Source: Annona cherimola
Lineage: Eukaryota; Streptophyta; Magnoliopsida; Magnoliales; Annonaceae
Assembly (NCBI GenBank): GCA_030490835.1
Contig: CM059977.1
Coordinates: forward strand, 18,023,335 to 18,087,334
Direction: 5' to 3'
Length of the DNA stretch: 64,000 nt
This document shows positions 34,206 through 47,700 of the stretch, piece by piece (the stretch's first letter is position 1; each line of letters starts with the position of its first letter). Both the position numbers and the translations under genes were made by a program. Under the pieces are notes generated by a model. That model was given only the letters and a program-made list of their open reading frames with translations. It searched no databases and was not told where the DNA came from.

Positions 34206-36688
34206 TAAACTCGTGACATCTTCACCATCTTGTGGTGAATGTACAAATATCCTTTTGTATATTCTCTGAGCACATTGTGTTAGTGGTGCCTTTTGCTGAT
34301 TGTAATCTCTATTGAAAAATATTTTAGCAGCCCCCTTTGTTCTGATGTAATCTCTATAATGGAAGTGGATAGTGTCTAGCAATCTCACATTTCATCAACA
34401 ATGCTCAACCCATCCAGTGTTGTGGCACGATGGTAGATCCTGGGGACATTTGCCATTCCAACTCATGATGCATATTAGACACATTTGCCATTTCACCTGC
34501 TGTGAATGGATGTTGGAGTTTGGCATAATCCTAGTAATATAATTACTAAGTTCCACGTCTAGCAGGAGCAAAGCTGAGATGCTCAGATTGAGTCCATAAA
34601 GTAAAAACAGGATAATTGTGTTGGGAACATATTAGTGTAATAGATCATGCAGTCAGAATTAGAATTAAATGGGTTCATCAATTCACAGCCTTCCTGTGAA
34701 TGCATCCATTTTCCTTATTCAGTTGCTACATCATAGCCAGTTATTTGTTTTGTGAGTGTGGGTAGTAAATTTTCGATGGGCTTCAGTCTCTGACATCAAT
34801 ATTACTAGCATCTAGTCCCTGTTTCTTTGGCGACCATGCTAAAAGCCTTGGTACCAGAAGCATTTAGATGTTGGCAAATGGATGGTCTATGTGCATTGAA
34901 TTCCTACCCTGTGGCAGGCTGTTTCTCATATGAAACAGCTTAGAGGAATGGCTTGTTTACCATTAAACTAAAAAAGGAATGATATAAGACCATGTGCCAT
35001 GTGTGGGAATTGACGGAGGCACGATTAATTTAATAAACGGATACCAATCATAAACTGGTCAGCGCCCTTCCAACTGCAAGTGGCCAAGCAGCCGCAATAA
35101 TCTCTAGCGTAGCACCATGTTCATGGGCGTCCATCATGAACTCAAAAATCAAAACACATGCGAGTCCGGAAACAGACAATGCCTCTTAAAATGGAATTAA
35201 GCCACTAGGTGCATAAAACTGAAATAACTTGGACTCGTTGGGACGGACCCAACAAGATCCAGAACATTGATAAGATTAATTTGCCAATTTACGACCTATA
35301 AGCGATAACAGTACCAAATACTACTATTAGTCATTAAACAAGGTCATGAAGCAATCAAACATGGCATTCCGCCACGTAGTTGCCTGCATTTTCTTGCAAG
35401 CATTCCACATTCTTATTCGCATGTAGTTTATGCTTTTAATACGACAATTAACAAGGGATATAATAAATAAATGTATGCAGTTATTAGGAGATTGCCTGTT
35501 GCATGCGCATGGACGACTAAGAAGCATTTTTTCCGGCTATGATTGAGGCGAAGGTGGCCGAATGCTGGCATTGCCAGCTTCCTACGTCGAGCACACAACC
35601 GTCGGGCCAAAATTTTCAAACCAGCCGCCCTCAGTTTGCATTTCTTACAGAACATGCAACCATTCAACGCGTTCGTCCCCGTCTTCCAAGTTTCGCCCGT
35701 GAAATCGTGACCGTTCGCAATGGAAAGCCAGAGAATATATGGATGTAATTCAACGCAATTTTTAATTAGATTATGTGATTTAGACGGCTTAGATCTTCAT
35801 GCTTCTGTGCTCCATGTGATAGCAATGTGAGTCACGCCCTGAAAGCGACGACTCCAGCTGCTGCCCTCGAAAAGGCTTCGCTGCATGCCCTTCACTTTCT
35901 TTAGAAGGGAAGAATTTCAAGGAGCTGTTTCCCTCTTCTCATCCCTTGATCCCCGGCCGTCCACGTCTCGAAAACTTTGATGCAAAGTCCACTTAGTGGG
36001 TACTTTTGCAACCAACAGTTGTGACCACCACTGCATGATGACGATGTCTGCGTGCAAAATGAACGGTCCGGATTCGCGGATCATCTCATCCATGGACCCC
36101 ACTTGGAGAGATGCACACAGCAAACAACTCCCACGGCGGCAACGTGGGCAGCTTGATTAAAGTCCGAATTACGCCTGTACTCAAAAATATAACGACCCGT
36201 GAAATACGATAGCATAGATTTTCTATTCTCAACCGCTCTAATACGCAGCCATTCTAAACTTTCCTTACAGCCAATCCAGTTGGTGGACGCGAATATCAAG
36301 CTCTATTCCAGGAAATTACACAAAATCCAATGCCCAAGCTCGGAAACGCAACTCATTGAAAATGTGAGTTATAAATCCCACTTCCATTAAAATAAAGTAG
36401 CAAAACCAATATTGCATGTTAATAAAGATTTCCACGAGTCTGCGGGACCAGGCTGTAATTATCAGTGCACTTCCATGCAAAACCCAACATTCTTTTGAGT
36501 CATTTTTTGACTTTTCCATCAATCATTTATCGAGCCATTGAAGATTCTTGACAGATAAGAACAACCCATCTACCATTTTCTTGATTTTTGCTTGCACATA
36601 CATATACACCACCTCAGCAGCTCCAACAAATGCAATAACCAAAGCAAGAGCTTCTATATCGCAGCACCCATTTTGTAAAACGACGGCT
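34206..36688. other. CENP-O 3' flank and peroxidase promoter side
   Basis: The first 200-300 bases after 34205 are likely the CENP-O 3' untranslated region. The rest has only short overlapping frames, none with recognisable features. The segment just before 36689 reads CACATACATATACACC near 36595, which could serve as a TATA-type element for the peroxidase, but this is not decisive. Confidence 0.4.
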
Positions 36689-38286
36689 ATGGGTAACTCC
36701 CTGCAGGCATTTCTTCTGTCAATCCTCATCTCTCTATTCATTCTACCCATTGCTTCAGCACAGCTAAGGCAGAATTTCTATCAAAACGTCTGCCCCAACG
36801 TCGAATCCATCGTCCGAAACGCGGTCAGGCAGAAGTTCCAGCAGACTTTCGTGACTGTTCCTGCAACGCTCCGTCTCTTCTTCCACGACTGCTTCGTCCG
36901 GGTGGGTCTGCTTCTCTTGTCCTTAGATACAAATATATCAAGTAGATATTCATCTTCATATTTACATATATCTTGACCACATAACTCAGGGTTGCGATGC
37001 GTCGGTTCTGATTGCATCGCCGAATAACAGAGCTGAGAAGGACAATCCAGACAATCTATCACTAGCCGGAGATGGGTTTGATACGGTTATCAAGGCCAAG
37101 GCGGCAGTCGATAGCAACCCCAATTGCCGGAACAAGGTCTCTTGTGCTGATATCTTGGCTATGGCCACCAGAGATGTGATTGCACTGGTAAACAGCTGCA
37201 CTTGCTCTTTGCGTCATCACGTTCGATCGGTTGCATTGCATTGCGGTGGAAATTCAAAGTGGGGCCTGCCTTGCTGTTGTGCTGTTCGCGATGATGACAA
37301 GGACCCCGGGATTGTAATCCATCATTGAATTTTCTTGCATTTGAAGTTGGGCTTGAAAGACAATGATTGGAGAATGGACAAAAGGCAGCCCCACTTTTTT
37401 TTTTTTTTTTTTTTTGGGGATGCTTTTTCGTGGGCCTGAATTATTGAAATCAAGAGAAAGAATCTCTACCTTTTTCTTTAAAGTCGAACACTATGGTAGC
37501 ATTATAACTTCCTTTTGATTTTGATTAAAAACAACCACATCACTTTTTTGTTTCCCTGAACGAATCACAGCAAAAATCGATGGCAGTCGATTAACCACAT
37601 GTGATTTGCAGGTTGGTGGACCATTTTATGCTGTTGAGTTGGGCAGACGCGATGGGCGAATCTCGACCAAACCCAGCGTAAGGAACCGTCTTCCCAAACC
37701 CACATTCAATCTAGACCAGCTCAATTCCATGTTCAACTCCAACGGCTTCTCACAAACAGACATGATCGCATTATCAGGTATCAAACAGTTGATGAATCTG
37801 CTCTTCTTTAATTTCATCATCTCTCCAAGTGCTGTTTGATAAGAATAACTGCTGAATTAAACATGTTTTTTAATTGCAGGTGCCCACACCGTTGGATTCT
37901 CCCACTGCGGACGATTTTCAAACAGAATCTACAACTTCGCCCGCCGTAGGCCGATCGACCCATCTCTCAATCCAACGTATGCGCAGCAGCTGCGGCAGAT
38001 GTGCCCGAGGAACGTTGATCCTAGGATAGCCATCAACATGGACCCCACTACGCCTCAGGTGTTCGACAATGCCTACTTCAAGAACCTTCAGAAGGGGATG
38101 GGGCTGTTCACCTCCGACCAGACCTTGTTCAATGACCCAAGGTCCAGGGATACCGTGAATCTTTTTGCCAACAGCAATGCAGCCTTCCAGCAGGCCTTCG
38201 TTGCTGCCATTACAAAGCTGGGCAGAGTAGGCGTCAAGACCGGAAATCAAGGGGAGATCAGGAGAGATTGTACCATCCCAAATTGA
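36689..38286 (+). CDS. secreted class III peroxidase (PRX51/PRX73-like)
   Basis: A plant apoplastic haem peroxidase that uses H2O2 to oxidise phenolics, in lignin and wall cross-linking. Four exons (36689-36901, 36990-37187, 37612-37777, 37880-38286), the classic intron layout, give 327 residues. A hydrophobic signal peptide of about 24 residues ends IASA before QLRQNFY. The distal site is RLFFHDCF (Arg62, His66) and the proximal haem ligand is His195 in [12 protein letters not shown]. Eight cysteines (35, 68, 73, 117, 123, 202, then MCP and RRDC) suit the four family disulphides. [13 protein letters not shown] and [21 protein letters not shown] are also family hallmarks. No long C-terminal vacuolar tail is present, so secretion to the wall is expected. 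The start is the ATG directly before the signal peptide. All active-site residues are intact. The subgroup assignment rests on recalled similarity. Confidence 0.95.
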
Positions 38287-39076
38287 TTAGAAGAGAGTCA
38301 TGGTCGATGATAGTATTAGTCGCACTCCATCCTAGAAAATTACTGCTAGCTGTCTATTAGTTCTCTTGTAACTCTGTTACAATTCACTTATTGGTACGTA
38401 GAGTCGACCCTCTGTACTTTTGTGGATTGAATGAGATGTGGAATTCAATGGTGGGGGGGCTAGCAACATTCATATCTTCTGTATTTTTGTGGATTGAATA
38501 ACATGCGGATATCACTGGAGGATGGCATGTTTGCACGTTGTGTGATGGAGTTTTGCTTTTTGAGTAGTAGGTAGCGAGCATTCCTCTCGCTGTAGTCCTA
38601 ATTAAATTAATAACACTGAGTCGGAAGCAGGTAGCGATTGTGGGCAGCTTTTTAATTATCAAAAGATTTTCTTCATAAAAAAAAATTAATGAGTGCGACG
38701 CGCACTTAGGATTAAATAAAAATTGATTTCCTTTGCACCGACGATAAGTAAGGATAAGAAAGCTACAACACGTAAACGACATTGCAGATTGAACTTTTAT
38801 ATAACATAGATTTATTTTCAAAATATGCCAATTTCGTATCCGCTTTCAAGTGATATTACCTATTTATAAATAAGTTTTTAATTGAAGTAAAATTCGACAC
38901 TATAGATATGCGTTATGATTTAGCTATATTTAATTTATAAACAAAGTTCAATTGTATATATTTTTTGTATTTTAAATACAATAGTATTTTAGTCATTTTT
39001 AATTGTTGAAAATAAATAAAATATTTATATATTTTAAAATAAAAAATATTAGCATATATAAAAATAGTAAAACTTA
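38287..39076. other. peroxidase 3' flank with a 67-bp repeat
   Basis: TCTGTACTTTTGTGGATTGA at 38411 recurs as TCTGTATTTTTGTGGATTGA at about 38478, so the presumed 3' untranslated region contains an approximate 67-bp duplication. The remainder is AT-rich with no gene seen. Confidence 0.6.
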
Positions 39077-39357
39077 CAGTGTGTTTGGTAATGAACAGAA
39101 CTTTTGATGAAAAATTTTGAAGAGTAAAAGTCGTCAAATGATGTGATATGATAAGGGTAATGATGAGTAGTAAAGAGGATAAAGTTAAAATAGATAGGTT
39201 AGTTGTGTGGATAGTTGTGTGGAAATGATTGAAAAGTATGATAGTTGTATAGGAAAATGTAAAAAAATGATTAAAAAATATGATAGTTGTGGAAAATGAA
39301 AAGTTTTAGATTGAAAAGTTTTAACTTGACATTTTTTATTAATTGTCAAACACACTC
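39077..39357. mobile_element. family C MITE, well preserved
   Basis: It runs from CAGTGTGTTTGGTAATGAA to TTGTCAAACACACTC and is 281 bp long. TTA flanks both sides (39074-39076 and 39358-39360), a 3-bp duplication that fits Tourist-like PIF/Harbinger MITEs. It makes a good reference copy for the family here. Confidence 0.85.
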
Positions 39358-39837
39358 TTAGTTTATAAGTCGAATATACTAAGATCAACAATTCCATAAA
39401 AAGTGAAAATAAAAAATAGCTTGCCAAGGTTGTCAACCATACGAGATCATGCCACTGTAAATATATACACATAAAAGTACATTATAAATGGATAAGATTT
39501 TTAAAAAATATTTCTTAAATAGGAAAACCAAGGCACTGGGTTACATGATTACCAATAATTGTATGCCATTAGGCACAACTTACCTAGTTATTGTAACCAT
39601 TTTTTAATTCTTAAATTTTTTTTTTAATAAAAGTGTGGCTCTAAGTGAGATGGTATTAATGTTCAATTCTTATTTTTATAGAATTAAAAATTGAAAAAGT
39701 ACATAAAAAGATAAAGTATTAAATTAATCATAGAAAAGTAGAACATATATAAGAAAAAATAGTTTAAACTTGATTATTGCACACTTCTCAGTAGAGGTTG
39801 TTAGCGCGTGTGAATTCCCAAATTACTCGCATGGGAA

Positions 39838-40627
39838 TATGGGTGAAAATCGGGCGTGTGTCCAACTTTGACCATACATTTAAAAATCCTATTTGACCAT
39901 ACTTTTTATACCGAATTGGGACAAGGTCAATCCGACCCTTAGTTTTATTTAAGAGGTTTTGAGACAAACTTCAAGTTGATTTCGGGTCGGTATTGGGACA
40001 ACGGGTTGGGTTAAAAGCGGGTCAATGTTTAAAAATTTATATATATATTAATATAAACTCATATATATGATAAAATTAAAGGTTAAATGATTTAATATTT
40101 TACTATTTAGTGAGTAAAATGCAATTCTCATAATAAAGCATTAGTAAAAAATTTTAAATAATTTCTTTTACAACTTAACCTTGATAAATATGTATTTCAA
40201 TCTTAAAAATACATCGATGTAAATTTTGAATTACAATTAAAACTATTAAATTGTAAAATAATAATATCCATTCTTATACGATATAAATAACATAGATATG
40301 ATAATTTATTTCATTAATAAATATGTGAATGAGGTAACTTAAACCACATATATGCAATTAAGAAATAAAAGTTTGTCAATATGAATAAGTTATAAAGTTA
40401 AACATATATCAACATATACAATATTCACATTAATAAGTAATAAAATTAAGCATATTTAACCAACAAAACGATATTTGTATAAGTTATACAATTTATAAAA
40501 ATAAATTGTACCTTGCGAGTCTACCTACCTTGCCTCTTGGAATTAAAACACCGATCAAAATCCTTGCCCCGTAAAAATGAGGTAAGGCAGTTGGGTCATG
40601 GGTCAACCGGGCCCATTTTCACCCCAA
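39838..40627. mobile_element. likely hAT-like non-autonomous element, diverged
   Basis: The left end TATGGGTGAAAATCGGGC and reversed right end TTGGGGTGAAAATGGGCC are inverted repeats. Subterminal DNA has GGGTTGGGTTAAAAGCGGGT and GGGTCATGGGTCAACCGGG. The flanking 8-mers CATGGGAA and CATAGGAG match at six of eight. The interior is AT-rich and non-coding. Confidence 0.55.
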
Positions 40628-41959
40628 CATAGGAGTGATGTTTTATTACCTAGCATGCCCGTGAACGACATATGCTTCTAGGCCAATTATCTCCCAAGGT
40701 TGTATTTTACATACTTTTTGGAGAGATTTTTTCCGCTAAGGTTGATGGTGTGAGGGCCGGCCAATGTTCGTTGGTTTCTTTCGATCCTATATGATGTGAC
40801 ATTCGAACGTCCAATCAATTCCTTGAAACATTTTTTTAGCAAAAGGAACCTTTCCCATTATTGCGTATATTTTCCTTAAAATTTTGATTTTATTTATTTC
40901 TTTTTTATTGATTATTTATTTCGAAATTGACATGATTTTTTGTTCTTCCCATACTCACTCTCCGCGCTGGTTTTATGATTATAATTTTTCTTTACGCCTT
41001 TCCCTTGTTATTTGCGCCAACCAGCCACAGAATATCTATTTACTCTCCTCCCCCACAAAGTTCCTGCTCCTTCTTGCTGCTTGCTCTCTTTGACTAACCA
41101 CCAATCACCAGCCAAAGTTAGTAACATACCTGAAAATTATTAATGTTAGTGGGATTTGAGAGTAGTGATGTGCCTTGGACGAATCTAAAAGGGACCACAG
41201 ATATCACATGACGGCAGCCAGTGCAATCCTTCACCAATAGAAAAAAGAAGTCTCTTTTTATATTTGTATCCTTGTTATGAATCTAAAGCTGTTGTAAGCA
41301 TTTCCGTTCATATCTTTAGTGTATGCTAGTAACTAGTGGCTGGTTCGGTGGGTGTCACTTATACTTTTAGTACCGGATAAAGCACAAGCGTTTTAATATT
41401 TTCGGATCCTACCACTTTTTGGGGGTAGGCTAAGTTGGCGTCCTGTGCTCTTTTCTCATACTCAAATTGAAGAAATGGAGGTCTGTTGTCCACTTTATTT
41501 GTTGAGAAACTTAATCTTATTCTCTTGCTGTAAAAAAAAAAAAAAAAAAGGACTAGATTAGACACTGATGACGAATTGATGCCGCACGCATGCATGCGTA
41601 CAGCATCATATCCTTATCGATGACCTGTCTGTCAGTCAGATAAAGTGGGGTGGGGACAAGGAATGTTTAACTCTTCTAGATCAGAGGATCCCTGAAGCAG
41701 CAACATCATCATCCTTCCTGCTTTTCCATATACCTGTTGCTGTTTATTATCTGGGGCAACCAATCAGCAGCGGGTTTAGTGGAGTTCCTACCTCCTATAG
41801 GAATTAATTAATTAAAACCTCTCTTTTGTCAATATGCTGCCGTGATGCATGCATGCATGCGCTCATACCTTAATTACTGCATAGGCTGCCATGAATTCAC
41901 TAGAATCTTAGCCAATGTTATCAAAATCGAACCAGTTTGATATTAGGTTATACCACAAT
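40628..41959. other. intergenic DNA
   Basis: Mixed composition with short frames only. A GCATGCATGCATGC run occurs near 41846. No gene or element boundary was recognised. Confidence 0.4.
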
Positions 41960-42500
41960 TAGAAGTGTTAACGGATCGGTTAGATGGGTTGGAGCTTAAT
42001 CCTAAGCCTAACATATTTAAAATATTTCAACTTTAATCCATTTATTAACTCATTTAAAAAATCTCAATTTTAACTCATTTAAAACTTATTTAATAAATAA
42101 GTTAACAAGTTGTATAGCAAATGACTCGAATGCTTAGATTCTGGTAAACGATGATCTCGCAGGGGAAGACGAGATAATAATGAAAATGAAAATAAGATAA
42201 TAATGAAAAAATGGAATTATGGCAGCGGTAGAAAATAAAAATTAGATGACGGAAAAAAGACTTAGCAAGAAAAAATAACCAATGGATTTCCATTTATATA
42301 TAACTTTAATAGGTTTAACAAGTTAAATGAGTTAAACAGATTACTAAATGGGTTAATGAGTTATAAAATCTCAATCCTAATCCGTTTATTTAATTAAATA
42401 GTTGAATGAATTGGTAGATCACAACTCATTTATTCAAAAATCTTAACCTAAACTCATTTATAAATGAGTTGATGGATTGACCATGACATTAATATCCCTA
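41960..42500. mobile_element. short non-autonomous hAT-like element
   Basis: ACCACAAT flanks both sides exactly (41952-41959 and 42501-42508). The ends are TAGAAGTGTTAACGGATC on the left and, reversed, TAGGGATATTAATGTCAT on the right, sharing a diverged TAGRRRTRTTAA start like that of the other hAT elements. The interior repeats AACTCATTTA and TAAATGAGTT phrases in both orientations. It is non-coding, 541 bp. Confidence 0.75.
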
Positions 42501-43383
42501 ACCACAATAATTATGAGAGAGGCAAAGTGTACAATTATAAGTGTAAGAAAAAGTCTCAACTCTTGGACTAACTTTTGAGGTTGAAAAAACCTATAAGCAT
42601 TCAACATTTGATTAGCTTTGATTTAATATTTTAACTATTTAATTATCATTTTTTTTCATTTTTTTCCTTTACTTTTATCATTTTCTTTTTTTTATATATA
42701 TAATTATCCTATCTACTACTTTACCCTTATTATATTATATCACTCTCTTACTTTTCAAAATTCGTTCCATTATCACTATTTAATTCCCACCAAATTACCA
42801 AGTATCACTCTTTGATTTAAAAAAAATTATTATATCTTTAGAATGTTGCCTTCAACAATAGCTCTCAGGGTAGGTAGATTTGATTTTGAAGAGCGGTACT
42901 CAATTTGGATAATTTTCAGTACTATTGTTGCCTTTGTCTAGCCCAAGTGTCCATGTCCCATACCATGATAGTCCAGTAGTGCCAATGAACAGACCAAATC
43001 AAGCGATCAATCTGACAAATGATTCAAATAGTGCCTCAAACCAATTGTTCTAGCTAGTAACATAATAACAATTGACAACCTCCAACTGCATAGCAGCAAC
43101 ATCCTCTTCCATGTTTCTTCCTTGTGCCCTTCAATTTCCATAGGCCAGGACTAGGAGAACCACTTGAAGTCCTATGTTTTTTTTTCCCCAGAAATTAATA
43201 AGTGGCCATCCCCATATATACGCCTAGGATCAGATCAATCGTTATCTCATCCGAGCTCTTGTTGATCCAATGCACTGAAATAATCAGTTTATGAATCGCA
43301 TATCATAAATAACTGTGCAACACATATATCATCTGAGAGAGACGAATTAGAAAAACAGATGACAATTAAATTGAACTTAATGA
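42501..43383. other. intergenic DNA and 3' flank of the QELHRLYR-motif gene
   Basis: The left part (about 42587-42810) resembles an old MITE with CATTTTTTTCATTTTTTTCC and TTATTATATTATATCACTC phrases. The right part should contain the 3' untranslated region of the minus-strand gene that stops at 43384. Confidence 0.4.
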
Positions 43384-44740
43384 TCATGTTCTGTTCAAGC
43401 TCAAAGCTTGAAAAAGCCAATGGGGCCGCTGAAAGCTTCCTTGGTCGAAACTAGCACCATCTGTATTGCTGCTTTCCTCTTCTTGAACTGATCTAAGGGA
43501 TGGGGATGGTATGGACTGCTGCGGCTGCCGGCTTTCGTCTGGGGCCGAATTCGAACGGCTTAAAGCAGCATCAGAACGCAACCGATGCTTGGCCTTCTTT
43601 TTATTGTAGCTGCATCCGATGCTTAACGTCAGCTCAATATCATTCTCGCTATCTTCAAAGAAACGTGTGTGATCTTGAAGGCCACCAGCAACCGCAGCTT
43701 CTCGTCCAACTGGGGCCTGATCTTCAATGGTGCTGGCATCAGCGGAAATGTCTTCTCTTGCAGGGCGTTCAAGATCAAATCCCCATTGCAATCGGACAGA
43801 GTCTTTGGAGCAGCTGCTTAGGTCGTGCGAGCTTGTGTTGGGTCTCACCCTGTAAAGCTCATCAAAACTGCCATCCAAGTTCATCTGGCTGGCTGGATAG
43901 TGGCTGCTTCCCAAAGTAAAGTGGCGTGGAGTCGAACAAGTGCCTGCAGTACTCCAATATGCAGCAGCTCTGCCCCGATCGGTCTCTAAACAGGCGGGCC
44001 CATCACTACTACTCGCTGCTGGAGCTGCACTCCTGGACGAATGGAGATCCACTTTCTTCCCCCGTAGCTCACCCATGATCATCTTCTGGACTCTATACAG
44101 CCTGTGCAGTTCCTGTACCTGAACAGCCCATTTCAAACGTGCATATCAGAATTTTGATCCAGGATCTCTTATACAGGCATTATCATGGGTGATCTTATCT
44201 TATATCTGACTGTTATTTCTGATTTTCTAAATGACCCATTTGCTAATAGCCTACTATTCCTTTTTATTGAGGCCACTTTACAGGATCTCTTATACAGGCA
44301 TTATCATGGGCGATCTTATATCTAACTGTCACGTCTGATGTTCTTAATGACCCATTTTCTAATGTTTCTTTTTATTAAGCCCAACCTACAGTGTCACCAA
44401 TATCTCCCTCATGTCCAAATTTTTGTATTGCTCTGTTGCTAGCTTTAGATGTACTTATATAGTTGTTAGAGAGACATGAAAAGAAAAATCGGACCTGTTC
44501 CCTGAAGATCTGTTCTTGCTTGAGCATTGTCTTCCTTACTGATTCTCTGTTGTATTTCTCAAGTGCTTTGTCCATAGATTTTCGAATCCGGTTGCGACAA
44601 GTACTTGTATTTGCCTTCAAAAATCTTTGTCCAGAACAGGCCCACAAATTCGCTCTCGTGAACGCTCTGCTTACTGCATTGCTGTTGTTATTCTCTAAGG
44701 TAGCTAAGGGATCTACAGCATACAGCAATTCAGTTCCCAT
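43384..44740 (-). CDS. plant protein with QELHRLYR motif (DUF863-like), function unknown
   Basis: Two coding exons on the minus strand, 44740-44495 and 44118-43384, join in phase 0 at ..IFREQ/VQELHRLYRVQKMIM and give 326 residues. The joined motif (VRKTMLKQEQIFREQVQELHRLYRVQ) is the hallmark of the N-terminus of DUF863-type plant proteins. The start at 44740 is chosen because MGTELLY follows an acceptor (ATTCCAG) directly and MGT openings are common in that family. A shorter start at 44575 would give 271 residues. The rest is polar and serine-rich, with DIELTLSIG (an LxLx(I) stretch that loosely recalls an EAR repression motif) and a conserved-looking C-terminus RPHWLFQALSLNRT. A coiled-coil role is plausible, but I assign no function. 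A 5' leader intron is likely. Confidence 0.75.
44161..44390. repeat. 121-bp tandem duplication in the single coding intron
   Basis: AGGATCTCTTATACAGGCAT at 44161 recurs at 44282, with continuing similarity through CATTATCATGG..GATCTTAT..AATGACCCATT. It lies between the two coding exons of the QELHRLYR-motif gene and is moderately diverged. Confidence 0.9.
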
Positions 44741-47700
44741 GCCTGGAATAGCAGGAGATTGAATCATCAGAGCCATATATAAATGAAACAACAGATCAGA
44801 TGTGCCTGACTGCATCTCTGCCAGCACAAGATATGCATTGATCTCCATGCCAAGCCTCAGCTAGTCCATTTCAGCACGTTGACTAAATGTTTGATCAAAA
44901 AAGTCGTATTGTTATCCATGATTTTCTCACATTGGTGAATAAAACAGCCTTAATTCTGGGGCATATCATCTTCAAGCAGAGCGCAGATGAGGTGTCACAA
45001 AGACCAATGTTTGTATTTCAGTAATCAGTATAGAAGGATCTGGTTGCACTGGCCATTTCAATGAACATCAATTGTTTTAAACCATGTTAGAGCAATCAAA
45101 CACCATCCATAACAATGAAAACAATTGATCAAAAAGAAATTGCATATGGAGAAGTATGAATGCCAACTAGAGCATAGAATTTATCTGCTGGCAACTGCAG
45201 ACATTCAGGCAATGATCAAACATCCCTAGGAAAACAACATGATTAGACAAACAGACAGTACATGGATGAAAGTATATAGGGGAGAAGTTAATGAATGGCA
45301 TGTTGACAAAATCAAAACTTCAGTACAGAACCAGCTAACAAATTCAATGAACAGACCCAAGACTACAGCATCAACTAATGTCGCCATTATCCAAAATAAG
45401 GATGAGTTAAAGCAGATTCTTCAGCTTTATGGCTAGAAACATACTACGATCTGGATTTCTGAACTAGTTATTGTCTACGTTACCGGACGCGGCTCTAAAA
45501 TCTTTCACTCCCACCACTATCTTTCTCCAGGCATGCGTGTGACTACTATGCAAGATGCATGGATTGATTACACCCATGAAGGCCTTCATTACTACACTGC
45601 TGAGAACTATGGAAGAATCTAACCAATCCAAGATCCCACAGTCATGATATGCACAGGCCAGATCAATCTGACAAATGATTCAAGCAATTCATATTCTCAA
45701 TGAGGCAGAATCTATCCCAATGCGGGCCGATATGAATTTTCGATAAGGTCCAAAATATAAGAATTGGGAATAAGGGAACAGCTAATTCACAAAACAAGAG
45801 GCAACTGTTTGGAAGCTCTCTGTCAACTGTACAAGTCACAGAGTCACCATGCATGTTGTAGGATCAGCTGAAAGGGACGATCGGCATGCATCAAAGCAAT
45901 GTGCGTGCAGCACGATGGGGACAACTCGTCAGGTATTTTGATCAAACGGAAACTTTTTGAACGCCTCGGCGGACCAATGAATTGGAGATGAAAATTGGAA
46001 TCAAAGGCAACACTGATGACAATGATATCCAAACGGCGAAATAACTATTTATGTCAGCTTGAAAGGATTAATTAGCTCGATCGTGCTTGTTTCCTACAAT
46101 CCACCAAAATTTTCAGGAGACATCCTTGGAAACAGTTAAGTATAGAACGAATCTCATTATGCATGCATAAAGGTCTTCGTTTGCACCTCCAGAACGGAAG
46201 CTTAAAGGAAAGAAATTTTTTTTCAGGAAAAAAAATAAATAAAAAAAATGGAAATGCTGCTACAGATAGATGAAGCCTGATCACATGAACTTGGATCCTG
46301 AACAAAGCAAGGAACTACATAGCATCATACCATTCAGTTCTTCAAAATACTAGTTTCAGTGGCTTGGGTTCAACTGAATTGAAGAAAAGCTTCCTCGTAG
46401 TAAGCAACTAGATGATGGATCATTGTCTAGAAATTGAGAGAACTTTGAAGGGATAAAGGGGTTTCGTTTGTTGCAGCATCGAAAGAACTGTGGGTCAAAA
46501 TGGTCCCCCGCCCAAAAACATAGATAGCCATTTCAGCGCTTTATGGAATCCAGAGTGAGGACTTTCCAGATGTGGTCCTATTCAAGGGCATCATCGATAG
46601 CCATTACAGGGCCTGCCACAAGCTTTATGGCCTGTTCCATGGACTTTTTGTGGCAGAATCCACAGTGGATCAGACATGGGTCACAGACAAACGTCTCCAT
46701 GATCAAGAAATGCTGCCTTCCAGGACTGCCATGTGCTTATGATGGCCCTTATCGACCGAACACCACTGAAAGAGATCGCAGCGGACCCACGCTGACTTTT
46801 CCCCGCTCTGCTGCTCACAACTGCCAGAGAAGGGTAAATGCATGCGCATGCATTCAAGCCCCACCTCACCCCACCTCTGCCGGGGTCCAAGGATCTAATT
46901 CTTACTTACGAGGCCATCCGAGGATGAATATTGGGAGCTTGTACGGATCGTAAATGATACGAAACAAAAAACAAGGACGGCAATTCACAAGTTAAGTACA
47001 CACGAAAAAATTCTAATAATCAGTGTCTTGGGTGAATAAAACATCTGGGTGCTTGTATTGCTGGAAGGTCTGAACGAAAGAAAGAGCTTGAAACTTTCAT
47101 CGCTTACTACTTTTTTTTTTTTTAATGGAAATCGCTTACTATTTTAATTTGCTGAAGAACTTGGAGGTATTTTGTGATGGGACTAGCCGCCAGGCACAGC
47201 AAAAGAAAATTTTCTATTGAAGAGCTATTTCTGTGCTGGATTAGAAAGCAAGAGAAGGAAATACGAGGGGAGAGGGATCCTCTAACCTGCACAAAATAAC
47301 CGCGGGAACCGTTTTGCTCCTTGTGCTCATGCACCATCGTCTTCCACCCTCTCCAACCCGCTTTCACCACCACCCATCTCTCATTCCGATAAGTATGGCA
47401 TGACAGCATACTAAAAAATGGAAACCGAGATCTCCTCTCTCAGCGACACCCATGATTCATTCTCGAACAAGATTCATTCTCGTACAAGCAGACTCAACAA
47501 TGACGGAGAATTCAAGCGGGAGGGTGATAGATCCGGAGACTCAGATATCATCACCTTCCCAGACATAAAAACCGTCGGGAACTTTCTTTCCGACAACAAA
47601 CAAGCAGACGACAAGGAAGAAAAACGCAGCCTTTGACAGCCTGTGAAGAGAATCGGGTGAAGAAGCCTATGATGTGAATATTCAGAAGTCAGCTGTGCAA

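Noticed and set aside
36548..36688. Extended N-terminus for the peroxidase
   Set aside because: The frame is open upstream, but the signal peptide begins at MGNSLQ (36689). Class III peroxidases do not carry 47 extra residues before it.
46543..46953. 136-residue plus-strand frame
   Set aside because: Composition is irregular, the overlapping minus frame is as plausible, and no family features or splice context were seen.
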